A DNA stretch of 64,000 bases from Catenulispora sp. GP43. Its GTDB lineage: Bacteria > Actinomycetota > Actinomycetes > Streptomycetales > Catenulisporaceae. The notes under the pieces were generated by a model, which made no database searches, had not been told where the DNA came from, and saw nothing but the letters and a program-made list of their open reading frames with translations. Below are positions 7,750 to 15,142 of this stretch, piece after piece (positions within the stretch are counted from its first letter, which is position 1; every line of letters begins with the position of its first letter). Location of the stretch: the NCBI RefSeq assembly GCF_041260665.1, contig NZ_JBGCCT010000009.1:1-64000 (forward strand), in the 5' to 3' direction. Made by a program: the position numbers and the translations under genes.

Positions 7750-9249
7750 GTGGAACCGCTGAGAGCAGAGGATCCGCGTACTGTGGGCCCTTATGTGCTG
7801 ATCGCGCGGCTGGGTACCGGGGGAATGGGGCAGGTGTTCCTGGGCCGGACGCGCGGTGGGCGGACCGTCGCGGTGAAGGTGGTCAAGGCCGAGTTGGCGC
7901 AGGACCGGGAGTTCCGGCGGCGGTTCCGGCAGGAGGTCGCGGCGGCGCGGCTGGTGTCGGGGCGGTTCACCGCTCCGGTCGTGGATGCCGATCCCGAGGC
8001 GGCGACGCCGTGGCTGGCCACCGCTTATGTGTCCGGGCTGACGCTGCGCGCCGTGGTGGGCGCCGGTTCGCTGCTGCCGGAGACCTCGCTGCGGGTGCTG
8101 GCCTACGGGCTGGCGCGGGCGCTGGCCGAGATCCACGCGGCCGGGGTGGTGCACCGGGACATGAAGCCGTCGAACGTGATGCTGGCCGTGGACGGCCCGC
8201 ACGTCATCGACTTCGGCATCTCCCGGGTCATCGCCGCCGCGGATCTCACGCGCACCGACGTCGGCACCATCATCGGCTCCCCGGGGTTCATGTCGCCGGA
8301 GCAGACGCAGGGGCAGGAGCTCACCGGCGCCACCGACGTCTTCTCGCTCGGCACCGTCCTGGCCTACGCCGCCACCGGTCGCAACCCGTTCGGCGGCGGA
8401 CCGGAGCACGCGCTCCTCTACCGCATCGCGCACGGCGACCCGGACCTGTCCGGCGTGCCGGACTCGCTGGCGCCGCTGATCGCCATGTGCCTGGCCAAGG
8501 AACCGGCCCACCGTCCCAGCACCGCGCAGATCATCGGGCGGATGGCCGACAGCGTGCCGGAGGGCGCGTGGCTGCCGGCGGACCTGACGGCGGCGATAGC
8601 GCAAAGCGCGGCCGAGATCCTGGACTACGAGGGGATCGCGGTCTTCCCGCAGCCCGACGACGATCCGCTCACCACCCCCGGCCCGGCGCCCGATCCGACG
8701 CTGGTCCTCCACGCGTCGGCGGACCGGCCCACGGCGCGGCTCGAGCCCGTCGGCGAACGGACGGCCGAACGCATCGGCCTCGGCGAGCCACCGCGGGGCG
8801 CGCGCAACGGAGGCGCGGGCGGTGCCGGGCTGGTGGCCGGACTGCTGTCGGTCGCGGTAATCGCGGCCTTGGCGACAGCGCTGGTGTTGGTGCTGCGCAA
8901 CGGGAACCACAGCCCGGGCACACCCCCGGCGGCCTCGGTGGGAACGAGTACCAGCCAGTCGCCGCTGACCCGCTCGGTCGGGAGCACGACCACGTCGCAG
9001 ACCTCGGCGACCACCCCGACCCCGACGACCAGCTCCCCGCCGATGCCGACGACCCCGGTCTCGACCTCGTCCACCACGAGCGTCCCGACCACGACCGCGA
9101 GCACCAGCGTGTCCACGACGCAGAGCACCTCGGCGCCGAGCACGCCGAGCAGCAGTTCGAGCTCGTCGGCGGCGCCGCCGTCGTCGAGCCCCTCGACGCC
9201 GCACACCTCGGCGGCGGCTACTACGGCGGCTAGTTCAAGCCACAGCTGA
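7750..9249 (+). CDS. Membrane-anchored eukaryote-type Ser/Thr protein kinase
   Basis: A 499-residue Hanks-type kinase. Catalytic landmarks are complete: glycine loop GTGGMG near residue 22, ATP-binding Lys 43 (VAVKVV), catalytic Asp 137 in HRDMKPSN, magnesium-binding Asp 154 in DFGISR, and the APE-equivalent SPEQ followed by DVFSLGTVL. The kinase domain ends near residue 270, a linker follows, and one transmembrane helix lies at about 360-382. The outer tail is about 115 residues of almost pure Ser/Thr/Pro without PASTA repeats, suggesting a glycosylated or disordered wall-spanning sensor. GTG 7750 is preceded by GGGGAGG at seven bases, which decides it against the longer open frame starting at 7648. 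No phosphatase gene is nearby. Confidence 0.93.
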   Translation: MEPLRAEDPRTVGPYVLIARLGTGGMGQVFLGRTRGGRTVAVKVVKAELAQDREFRRRFRQEVAAARLVSGRFTAPVVDADPEAATPWLATAYVSGLTLRAVVGAGSLLPETSLRVLAYGLARALAEIHAAGVVHRDMKPSNVMLAVDGPHVIDFGISRVIAAADLTRTDVGTIIGSPGFMSPEQTQGQELTGATDVFSLGTVLAYAATGRNPFGGGPEHALLYRIAHGDPDLSGVPDSLAPLIAMCLAKEPAHRPSTAQIIGRMADSVPEGAWLPADLTAAIAQSAAEILDYEGIAVFPQPDDDPLTTPGPAPDPTLVLHASADRPTARLEPVGERTAERIGLGEPPRGARNGGAGGAGLVAGLLSVAVIAALATALVLVLRNGNHSPGTPPAASVGTSTSQSPLTRSVGSTTTSQTSATTPTPTTSSPPMPTTPVSTSSTTSVPTTTASTSVSTTQSTSAPSTPSSSSSSSAAPPSSSPSTPHTSAAATTAASSSHS

Positions 9250-9562
9250 GCGTCCCGGCTACCGGACAGCACGTCATCGCCGGGTCGGCGGTCGGATCCC
9301 TCATGACCGCCGATCCGGGGCATCGTCGCAGACCCCGTACCTACCGCATCCCGCAGCGGACGGCGGCCCACCGGGCAAGCCGTCCCCAGTGCACCCGCAT
9401 CCTCACGCCACGCCCACGTCTCCACCGGCGATCGCCGTCGCCGCCTCCGGCCAGTCCGTGCGAGACCGGAACCGGACTTCGAACGGACATGTCAAGCGCC
9501 ATCCGCCGCCAACCCTCTCGAATCGACTGCGCGCCAGGCCGCGCCGCCTCCACACTTGGCGC

Positions 9563-9604
9563 AGCGGACCCGGGGCCGCACCCGCCTGCGGTCCCGGGTC
9601 CGCT
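9563..9604. terminator. Large stem-loop, probable bidirectional terminator
   Basis: Eighteen-base arms (9563-9580 and 9587-9604) with one mismatch around a six-base loop; each arm is built on GGACCCGGG / CCCGGGTCC. It lies between convergent genes. Confidence 0.65.
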
Positions 9605-9642
9605 CTGGTCCGGTCCGGCTGCCCGCCGGCCGGCCGTCCGGT

Positions 9643-9666
9643 GCGGCGTGCGCCTTCGCACGCCGC
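9643..9666. terminator. Second perfect stem-loop between convergent genes
   Basis: GCGGCGTGCG at 9643-9652 pairs perfectly with 9657-9666 around CCTT, about 100 bases upstream of the end of the minus-strand PRC-barrel gene. Probably part of a tandem terminator region. Confidence 0.5.
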
Positions 9667-9768
9667 CGTCCTTGCGTGTGCCCGGCTCCCCGTCTGGCGC
9701 CGCACTACGCGCCAGCACCTCATCCCGGACGATCCGGCGGCCGACGGTCGGGCCGGCCGCCGGGGTCC

Positions 9769-10392
9769 TCACCCGGCCCGCGTCAGATCGATCGCGGGCA
9801 GGTCCTTCAGCTCCTCGCGGGTCAGGTCCACCTGGACGCCGAAGGTGGCGTCGACCACGTTGCGGATCGGGACCGCGACTTCCTTGCGGCTCCACAGATG
9901 TCCCTCGCTGAGCAGGATGTGTGTGACGTGGTGGTCCGGTGCCGCCATCAGGCCCTTGATGTGCCCGATGTCGCCGTCGGCGGCGTGCAGGCGCTCGTTG
10001 CGGCACAGCTGGACCTCGCCGGCCGGGACGCGGTCGTAGGTGACCATGTCCGGCTTGGACGGGGCCCGGTAGCCGCCGCCGAGCGCGCCCCCGCCGGTGA
10101 CCGGTCCCCCGGACGGGGCCGCGGGCGCCACCATCTCGGTGGCCTCGGCGGGCTCCAGCAGGTCGAAGCCGGAGGCGGTACAGGTCAGGACGATCGAGCC
10201 GGTCCCGGCACTGGCCACCAGGGTGGCCGGCACCAGCCGGGCGGCATGGGCATCGCGCCCGACCACGAGATGGGTCAGAGCCCTGGTGGCCGGGTCCATG
10301 ATGATCCGGTGCAGCCGGCCGCAGTCGCCGTCGGCGCAGGAGACGTCCGCGCCGATCGCGTACGGGCTTTCCTTTTCGGTCATGGTGCTCAT
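9769..10392 (-). CDS. PRC-barrel domain protein
   Basis: A 207-residue cytoplasmic protein with two PRC-barrel-like modules. The first (about residues 10-75) contains GADVSCADGDCGRLHRI and ALTHLVVGR; the second (about 125-200) contains NERLHAADGDIGHIKGL and HVTHILLSEGHLW, the typical bent strand pattern of PRC-barrels in RNA-processing factors, photosynthetic reaction-centre H subunits and many actinobacterial stress proteins. The linker between them is Pro/Gly/Ala-rich. The start at 10392 has GAGGAGG five bases upstream. A promoter with the GTTT-N14-GGGTAC form of SigB/SigF-type sigma factors lies 56 bases upstream, linking this gene to general stress and possibly to the sigma factor encoded 1.3 kb away. 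Confidence 0.85.
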   Translation of the reverse strand: MSTMTEKESPYAIGADVSCADGDCGRLHRIIMDPATRALTHLVVGRDAHAARLVPATLVASAGTGSIVLTCTASGFDLLEPAEATEMVAPAAPSGGPVTGGGALGGGYRAPSKPDMVTYDRVPAGEVQLCRNERLHAADGDIGHIKGLMAAPDHHVTHILLSEGHLWSRKEVAVPIRNVVDATFGVQVDLTREELKDLPAIDLTRAG

Positions 10393-10447
10393 AGCAGCCT
10401 CCTCACTGCTTACGCGGTTGAGTTCAGCGGCGCCGCGCCCCTGCCAG

Positions 10448-10471
10448 GTACCCGGTCACAGGTTTTGAAAC
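10448..10471 (-). promoter_or_regulatory. SigB/SigF-type promoter of the PRC-barrel gene
   Basis: Read on the minus strand, GTTT (10471-10468) is separated by exactly 14 bases from GGGTAC (10453-10448), matching the actinobacterial SigB-family consensus GNNT-N14-16-GGGTAY. The -10 end lies 55 bases before the start codon at 10392. Confidence 0.7.
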
Positions 10472-10507
10472 GGTCGCAGTTTCCGAAACAGGCGCAGTTT
10501 TCGAAAC
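10462..10507. repeat. Three phased GTTTnnGAAAC-type boxes
   Basis: Near-palindromic boxes GTTTTGAAAC (10462-10471), GTTTCCGAAAC (10479-10489) and GTTTTCGAAAC (10497-10507) are spaced 17-18 bases apart. The last two lie in a longer direct repeat CGCAGTTTYCGAAACA. The promoter-proximal box contains the -35 sequence of the SigB-type promoter. Confidence 0.7.
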
Positions 10508-10571
10508 ATTCGATGCGCTCACGCGGAAAAGCGGCGCGGCTGCCGGGTACGGCGACGGCAGCCGCGCCGGC

Positions 10572-11051
10572 TCAGCGGGCGGCCTCCCGGTCCGACCACG
10601 TCTTGATGGCGAGCAGCCGCTGCCGCAGCGCCTCGGTGTCCTCGACGGCGGCCTCGTCCCCGGCGGCCTCGTCCCCGGCGGCGTCCGGCGCCTCGGGCAG
10701 CCCGTCGGTCGGGACGCCGTGCGCCATGAAGAAGCCCTCGGCGGTACTGCGCGCCAAGGTCACGGCGACTCGCGGATCACTCACGAAGGTGCTCTGCACA
10801 TGCCTCCACACGCCGTCCAGGTAGGCGCGGTCCGCGTCGTTGAAGCGCGGTGCCTGGGGCATGGGGGCGGCGCCGCCGATCCGGCCGGCGCTGCGCGGGT
10901 CGGCGCGCCCGCTCTCGATGAACTTGCCGACACGCGTCGACAGCCCGCCGAAGGTGCCGGCGGCCGAGGTGCGCCAGCCGGCGGGACCGAGGAACAACAG
11001 CGCCGCCGCGGCGGCGAGGACGACCAGGACGATGATCACAGTGACGGCCAC
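10572..11051 (-). CDS. Small single-pass membrane protein, unknown function
   Basis: A 159-residue protein beginning with a single hydrophobic helix (VAVTVIIVLVVLAAAAALLF). The cytoplasmic part holds a motif I recognise as recurrent in actinobacteria, W-x-x-V-Q-x-x-F-V-x-D-P-x-x-AV (here DGVWRHVQSTFVSDPRVAV), followed by an acidic AAGDEAAGDEAA repeat and a C-terminal TEALRQRLLAIKTW helix. Function is unknown. GTG 11051 is chosen for the GGGAGGGG upstream; GTG 11114 (21 codons longer, GAGGAG nine bases before it) is a real alternative. The gene is divergent from the lone receiver at 11187 and close to the sigma-factor cluster, which hints at an envelope-stress role without proving it. Confidence 0.7.
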   Translation of the reverse strand: MAVTVIIVLVVLAAAAALLFLGPAGWRTSAAGTFGGLSTRVGKFIESGRADPRSAGRIGGAAPMPQAPRFNDADRAYLDGVWRHVQSTFVSDPRVAVTLARSTAEGFFMAHGVPTDGLPEAPDAAGDEAAGDEAAVEDTEALRQRLLAIKTWSDREAAR

Positions 11052-11186
11052 GACGACCCCTCCCGAGCCCGGCCCGTTGCCGGAACACCCGCCGTTACCC
11101 CGTTCCGCATCCACCAATCCGCGCTCCTCACGAGCAGGATTCGAATCAGAGTTCTCAAAAGGCTGGCGACAGCGGAGTATGGAGGG

Positions 11187-11582
11187 ATGGCGCACCCTGC
11201 CGAACCGCGCTTCACCGGCGAGAAGATCCTGATCGTGGACGACGACCGGCGCGGCGCCTTCGCGCTCGGCAGCGCGCTCAGTGCCCGCGGCCTGACGATC
11301 GTGCAGGCCGCGAGCGGTACCGACGGCCTGCGGGCGGTCGAGCACGACCCGACGATCCGCGCGGTCCTGATGGACGTCGCGATGCCCGGCCTGGACGGCT
11401 ACGCCACCGCCGCGCGGATGCGTGAGCTCGACCACGTCGCGGCCACCCCGATCATCGCGGTGACGTTCGAGGCCACGGCCGCCGACCAGGCCAAGGCGCG
11501 AGCCGCCGGGATGGACGCGCACGTGCCCAAGCCGGTGGACGTCACGCGGCTGCTGCGGGTGCTGGCGGAGCTGATGGACTAG
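11187..11582 (+). CDS. Stand-alone response-regulator receiver protein
   Basis: A 131-residue CheY-like protein with no output domain. The acidic triad DDD at residues 18-20, phospho-acceptor Asp 63 (LMDVAMPG), the switch Thr (VTFEAT) and Lys in HVPKPVD are all present, so it should be phosphorylated. The receiver type resembles those carried at the C-terminus of hybrid kinases. No kinase is adjacent; the nearest genes are the sigma-factor switch proteins, and single receivers are known to take part in partner-switching phosphorelays. ATG 11187 has GGAG nine bases upstream; GGAGG immediately before it is too close to be the main site. Confidence 0.87.
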   Translation: MAHPAEPRFTGEKILIVDDDRRGAFALGSALSARGLTIVQAASGTDGLRAVEHDPTIRAVLMDVAMPGLDGYATAARMRELDHVAATPIIAVTFEATAADQAKARAAGMDAHVPKPVDVTRLLRVLAELMD

Positions 11583-11649
11583 CGGCCCGGGCCGGGGCGG
11601 GCTCGGCCAGGGCGAGCCGGGCCGGAGCGCCGGGCGGCGGCCCCGCCCC

Positions 11650-12822
11650 TCACTTCCTGCCCTCGGCCTTGCCGGGCTCCTCGTCGTCCTCGACGAACAC
11701 CGCGTCGCGCAGTGTGCTGAGGATCCGCGTGAGGTAGCGCGAGACCTGCATCTGCGACACGCCGAGCTCGGTCCCGATCTGGCTCTGCGTCATGCCCCGG
11801 AAGAAGCGCATGAGCAGGATCCGCTTGTCCTTCTCCGGTAACGCGGCCAGCAACGGCTTGAGCGCTTCACGGTCGACGACCCACTCGTAGGCGTCGTCGT
11901 CCACGCCGAGCGTCTCGCCCAGGCTCGCGCCCTGTTCGTCGCCGGGCACCAGCGGCCGCTCCAGGGAGGTGGCGCTGTACGCGGCCGAGGCGTCGAAGGC
12001 CTCGACGATCTCCTCCGGCTGCGCGCCGAGGTGCTCGGCCAGCTCGGCGATCGTCGGGGAGCGGCCCAGACGGCGCTCCAGCTGCTCGGCCGGGGCGCCG
12101 TGCAGGGCCAGGCTCAGCTCCTGCATGCGGCGCGGGACGTGGACGTCCCAGGTGGAGTCGCGGAAGTAGCGCTTGATCTCGCCGGCCACCATCGGGGTGA
12201 GGTAGCCCAGGAACGCCGTGCCGCGCGCCGGGTCGAAGTTGTCGACCGCCTTGATCAGCGCCAGGTACGCGACCTGCTCCAGGTCCTCGGCGGTGTCGGC
12301 CGGGACGCTGAAGCGCGAGGCGACGTAGCGCGCGTAGTTCATGTGCTCGGCGATCAGCTCGTCGCGCTGGGTCCGATAGGCCGCGCTGTCGGGCTCGCAC
12401 TCCGCCAGCAGCTCGAAACGGCGGTGGATCTCCGCGCGGTGCTCGGCGCGGTCCCGCGGCGCGCCGCCGAGCCGCGGGGAGGGGATGCTCGGCAGGGGGA
12501 TGTCGGTGTCCTGGTCGGGCAGCCGGCGGTCGGCCCGGACCGCGCGCGGCGAGACCGGCGCGCTCGGGGTACTCGGCGCACTCTGGGCACTCGGCGCACC
12601 CTGGGCACTCGGCGCACTCGGCGCGCTCGGCGCGACCGGCGCGACCGGCACCGGCTGAGCCGCCGGGGCCGGAGCCGGAGCCGGGGCGGGAGCCGGGCTC
12701 GGGACGCCCTGCGCCGCCGGCCCCGACTCGGCCGCTGCCGCCGGGCGCACCGCATCGCCGTCGCGCCCGGGCCCGCCGCGGCCGGACGAAGCCGGACCGG
12801 GACCGTTCCCCCGAGTGCTCAC
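11650..12822 (-). CDS. SigB/SigF/SigG-family RNA polymerase sigma factor with long disordered N-terminus
   Basis: A 390-residue sigma factor. The conserved part begins near residue 125: region 2 (NYARYVASRF, DLEQVAYLALIKAVDNFDP, IKRYFRDSTWDVHVPRRMQEL, about 160-235), region 3 (about 240-300) and region 4 with the helix-turn-helix MTQSQIGTELGVSQMQVSRYL (about 345-365). This is the general-stress SigB/SigF family, normally about 260 residues. The first 120 residues are an unusual Ala/Pro/Ser/Gln extension with short repeats of the APSAQ type. GTG 12822 overlaps the stop of the upstream anti-sigma gene (GTGA), so sigma and antagonist are translationally coupled. Expected promoter targets are GTTT-N14-16-GGGTAY, and one such site lies nearby at 10448-10471. 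Confidence 0.93.
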   Translation of the reverse strand: MSTRGNGPGPASSGRGGPGRDGDAVRPAAAAESGPAAQGVPSPAPAPAPAPAPAAQPVPVAPVAPSAPSAPSAQGAPSAQSAPSTPSAPVSPRAVRADRRLPDQDTDIPLPSIPSPRLGGAPRDRAEHRAEIHRRFELLAECEPDSAAYRTQRDELIAEHMNYARYVASRFSVPADTAEDLEQVAYLALIKAVDNFDPARGTAFLGYLTPMVAGEIKRYFRDSTWDVHVPRRMQELSLALHGAPAEQLERRLGRSPTIAELAEHLGAQPEEIVEAFDASAAYSATSLERPLVPGDEQGASLGETLGVDDDAYEWVVDREALKPLLAALPEKDKRILLMRFFRGMTQSQIGTELGVSQMQVSRYLTRILSTLRDAVFVEDDEEPGKAEGRK

Positions 12823-13316
12823 CGCACCCCCGCCCGGGTCGTGCCGTCCCGTCCTGGTCCGTCGTTGCCCGCCGCCCGCTTGACGATGTCCACCCGCACG
12901 CGGCCCTCCTCCTCGGCCCACTGCAGGTCGTCGACCAGGGCCGCCAGCAGCGACCAGCCGAACCCGCCGACCTGCGGCTTGGAGCCGGGCCTGGCCTCGG
13001 CGGACACGGTGAGCGCCAGCCCGGCCGGGCCCAGCCGGAACACGCAGTCCAGCTCCTCGCCGATGGCGTCCACCTCGTCCGGGAGCAGCAGCAGGCCGCA
13101 CGCCTCGTCCACGGCCAGCCGCCAGTCCCCCATCTCGGCCATCGAGAACCCGGCGCGCACGCCCAGGTGCCCGGCCGCCGAGCGGACCAGCACCACGTAG
13201 TCGCGTTCGGCGGGGATGCTCAGCGTCACCGGGACACGGCCGTCCGTGCCCGCTCGGCCGCCGTCGGCACCCGCGCCCACGCCGGCCTCACCACCCACAC
13301 CGCTCACGCGCTCCAT
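12819..13316 (-). CDS. RsbW-like anti-sigma factor (serine kinase-type HATPase)
   Basis: A 165-residue protein directly upstream of and overlapping the sigma gene. After a Gly/Ala-rich leader of about 28 residues it shows the RsbW/SpoIIAB pattern: VTLSIPAERDYVVLVRSAAGHLG, then MGDWRLAVDEACGLLLL carrying the N-box-like Glu-Ala-Cys region, and C-terminal PQVGGFGWSLLAALVDDLQW corresponding to the G-box. It should hold the sigma factor inactive and phosphorylate the STAS antagonist. The canonical N-box Asn is replaced (EACGLLLL), as in a number of actinobacterial members, so kinase activity is less certain than sigma binding. Its start lies 13 bases inside the preceding HATPase gene. Confidence 0.85.
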   Translation of the reverse strand: MERVSGVGGEAGVGAGADGGRAGTDGRVPVTLSIPAERDYVVLVRSAAGHLGVRAGFSMAEMGDWRLAVDEACGLLLLPDEVDAIGEELDCVFRLGPAGLALTVSAEARPGSKPQVGGFGWSLLAALVDDLQWAEEEGRVRVDIVKRAAGNDGPGRDGTTRAGVR

Positions 13317-13756
13317 ACGTCCTGCTCCCCTTTCCACAGCGACCCCTGCGAGCCCGCGCCGGCCGTCACCGCCGCTCGTGGCCCGAGTCGGCACCATACG
13401 GCCTTTCCCCCGCCGTCCTCGACCGCGACCCCCCAGGCCTGCGCCAATCGCACCACGATGGCCAGGCCCTGGCCGCCGAATCCGCGCTCGGCCGGCGGGA
13501 TGAGCCGCGGCAGGCCCGGGCCGTGGTCGTGGACCCGGATGCTCAGCGTCCCGTCCTGCAGCTCCAGCCCCAGGCGCATCTCGGTCCCGGCGTGCCGGAC
13601 CGCGTTCGTGACCAGCTCGCTGACCACCAGCGCGGCGTCGGTGACGAAGTCCTCGGCCCGCCAGCGCCGGCAGGTGTCGGTCAGGAAGGCCCGGGCGCGG
13701 GCCGGGGCCGAGGGTCCGGGGTCCAGGTGCGTGTGGGCCGTCCGACGCGAGGTCAT
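13304..13756 (-). CDS. Second HATPase anti-sigma/regulatory protein
   Basis: A 150-residue GHKL-type ATPase. The N-box (ALVVSELVTNAVRHAG), G1 box (RVHDHGPGLP) and G2-like GFGGQGLAIVVRLAQAWGV are all clear, making it a better-conserved ATP binder than the downstream RsbW-like protein. Such single-domain ATPases usually bind sigma factors or phosphorylate STAS proteins. It overlaps the next gene by 13 bases and heads a three-gene operon (HATPase, RsbW-like, sigma factor). Having two different HATPase proteins in front of one sigma gene suggests two inputs or a second antagonist. The start at 13756 is divergent from the STAS gene and has only a weak ribosome site. Confidence 0.87.
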   Translation of the reverse strand: MTSRRTAHTHLDPGPSAPARARAFLTDTCRRWRAEDFVTDAALVVSELVTNAVRHAGTEMRLGLELQDGTLSIRVHDHGPGLPRLIPPAERGFGGQGLAIVVRLAQAWGVAVEDGGGKAVWCRLGPRAAVTAGAGSQGSLWKGEQDVWSA

Positions 13757-13843
13757 CGCGCCAGATTCCCAGCCGTGAGCCGACCCGATATCGTCGGTAG
13801 CGATTCGGGATCACGCGGGCTGGGTGGGAAAACAGGAGGCATC

Positions 13844-14239
13844 ATGGCGGTCGAGGGCTTCTCGGTCGAGGTCGACAACGACCCGGACCGGGGCGGAGCC
13901 GCCGCGGTGTCCGGGGACGGCAAGGACGGCGGCAAGGTCGGCGGGGCCGTCACGGTCACCGTGGCCGGCGACGTGGACCTGGCGGCGGCGGACACCCTGT
14001 GGAGCGTGCTGGACGAGTACGTGCGCCCCGGGGCGCAGGTCGTCGTGGACTGCTCGCGCGTGGCGTTCCTGGACTCCATGGGCCTGCGGACGCTGATCCG
14101 GGCCCAGCACAAGGCCGGCGCCTCGGACGCGCGGCTGACGCTGGCCGCGCCCTCGGAGGCGGTGCTGCGGGTGCTCCAGCTGGCCGGCGTCGCCGACCTG
14201 TTCGTGCTCGACATCAACGGGAGCGGCAGCGGACGCTGA
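13844..14239 (+). CDS. STAS-domain anti-sigma factor antagonist (RsbV/SpoIIAA-like)
   Basis: A 131-residue protein. After a loosely conserved N-terminus rich in Gly/Asp it has a standard STAS fold: TVAGDVDLAAADTLWSVL, VVVDCSRVAFLDSMGLRTL and LQLAGVADLF. Ser 78 in FLDSMGL is the residue phosphorylated by RsbW-type kinases. Unphosphorylated, it should bind the anti-sigma protein and free the sigma factor. The start has AGGAGG four bases upstream. It is transcribed away from the sigma operon, 87 bases apart, so antagonist and sigma can be regulated separately. Confidence 0.92.
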   Translation: MAVEGFSVEVDNDPDRGGAAAVSGDGKDGGKVGGAVTVTVAGDVDLAAADTLWSVLDEYVRPGAQVVVDCSRVAFLDSMGLRTLIRAQHKAGASDARLTLAAPSEAVLRVLQLAGVADLFVLDINGSGSGR

Positions 14240-14484
14240 CCATCGGTCATCGCCACCCCTTCCTCGCGTCCGATCCGTCGGCCACCGCGAACACCGCTAC
14301 CCGTTCCACCGGATCCAAACTCGATCTGCGGCGCCGGGCCCATTGTCATGCATTCGACGTGCCCAAACATAGCCCAGGGAGAGGAAGAACCCGCGGCCTG
14401 CCGACCGGCCGGGAGCACGGTGGCCGGTAAGAGTCCCGTTCCGCCTGCACATGAAGCTGCACGGGAAGCCCGCCAGCGGGGCCG
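14240..14484. other. Intergenic region between convergent genes
   Basis: Nothing convincing is seen: no open frame with a ribosome site and no strong hairpin. Confidence 0.5.
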
Positions 14485-15132
14485 TCAGGCCGTGTCGAGG
14501 AAGGCCAGCACGGCCAGCACCCGGCGGTTGCCGTCCAGATCCGGCAGCAGCCCGAGCTTGGCGAAAATGGTGTTGATGTGGTTGCTGACCGCCTTCTCGG
14601 TGATCACCAGCCGCGCCGCGATACCGGCGTTGGCGTGCCCTTCGGCCATGGCGGCGAGCACCTCGCGCTCGCGCGGGGTCAGCGCGCCGAGCCGCTCGTC
14701 CCGGGACCGGCGGGCCAGCATCTTGGCCACGACCTCGGGGTCCATGGTGGTACCGCCGCCGGCGACGGTGCGCACCGCCTCCAGGAACGAACGAACGTTC
14801 GAAACGCGGTCCTTCAGCAGATAGCCGATGGCGCCGGCGCTGTCGGACAGGAGCTCGCGCGCATACAGCGGCTCGACGTGCTGCGACAGGATCAACACCG
14901 GCAGGCCCGGCAGCCGGCGGCGGGCCTCCAGGGCGGCGGCCAGGCCCTCGTTCCGATACGTCGGCGGCAGGCGGATATCGGCGACCGCCACGTCCGGCCG
15001 CTCCGCGAGCAGAGCCTGGACCAGGTCCGGGCCGGTCTCCACGGCCGCGACGACCTCGAAGCCGTGCGCGGTCAGCAAGCGGACCAAGCCGTCCCGCAGG
15101 AGAGCCTGGTCCTCGGCCAGCACTACACGCAT
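14485..15132 (-). CDS. NarL/LuxR-family response regulator
   Basis: A 215-residue two-domain regulator. The receiver has the acidic pair EDQ at residues 7-8, phospho-acceptor Asp 52 (VADIRLPP) and Lys in YLLKDRV; the DNA-binding domain carries LTPREREVLAAMAEG and the recognition helix region TEKAVSNHINTIFAKLGL. The sensor kinase gene ends ten bases upstream on the same strand, and an FtsX-type ABC transporter precedes that, so this regulator closes a four-gene operon and probably controls it. Confidence 0.94.
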   Translation of the reverse strand: MRVVLAEDQALLRDGLVRLLTAHGFEVVAAVETGPDLVQALLAERPDVAVADIRLPPTYRNEGLAAALEARRRLPGLPVLILSQHVEPLYARELLSDSAGAIGYLLKDRVSNVRSFLEAVRTVAGGGTTMDPEVVAKMLARRSRDERLGALTPREREVLAAMAEGHANAGIAARLVITEKAVSNHINTIFAKLGLLPDLDGNRRVLAVLAFLDTA

Positions 15133-15142
15133 CGGGTTTCCC

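Larger units (their letters stand above)
9250..9768. other. 519-bp intergenic region with two hairpins
   Basis: No coding sequence is supported. The open frames in both strands here have shadow-like Arg/Pro/Ala compositions and no ribosome sites. The region sits between two convergent genes and contains two large perfect or near-perfect stem-loops, listed separately, which are enough to separate the kinase and PRC-barrel transcripts. Confidence 0.6.

Noticed and set aside
9303-10824. Several plus- and minus-strand frames in and around the kinase/PRC gap
   Set aside because: Composition is Arg/Pro/Ala/Ser-rich, they overlap the PRC-barrel gene antisense, and no start is supported.
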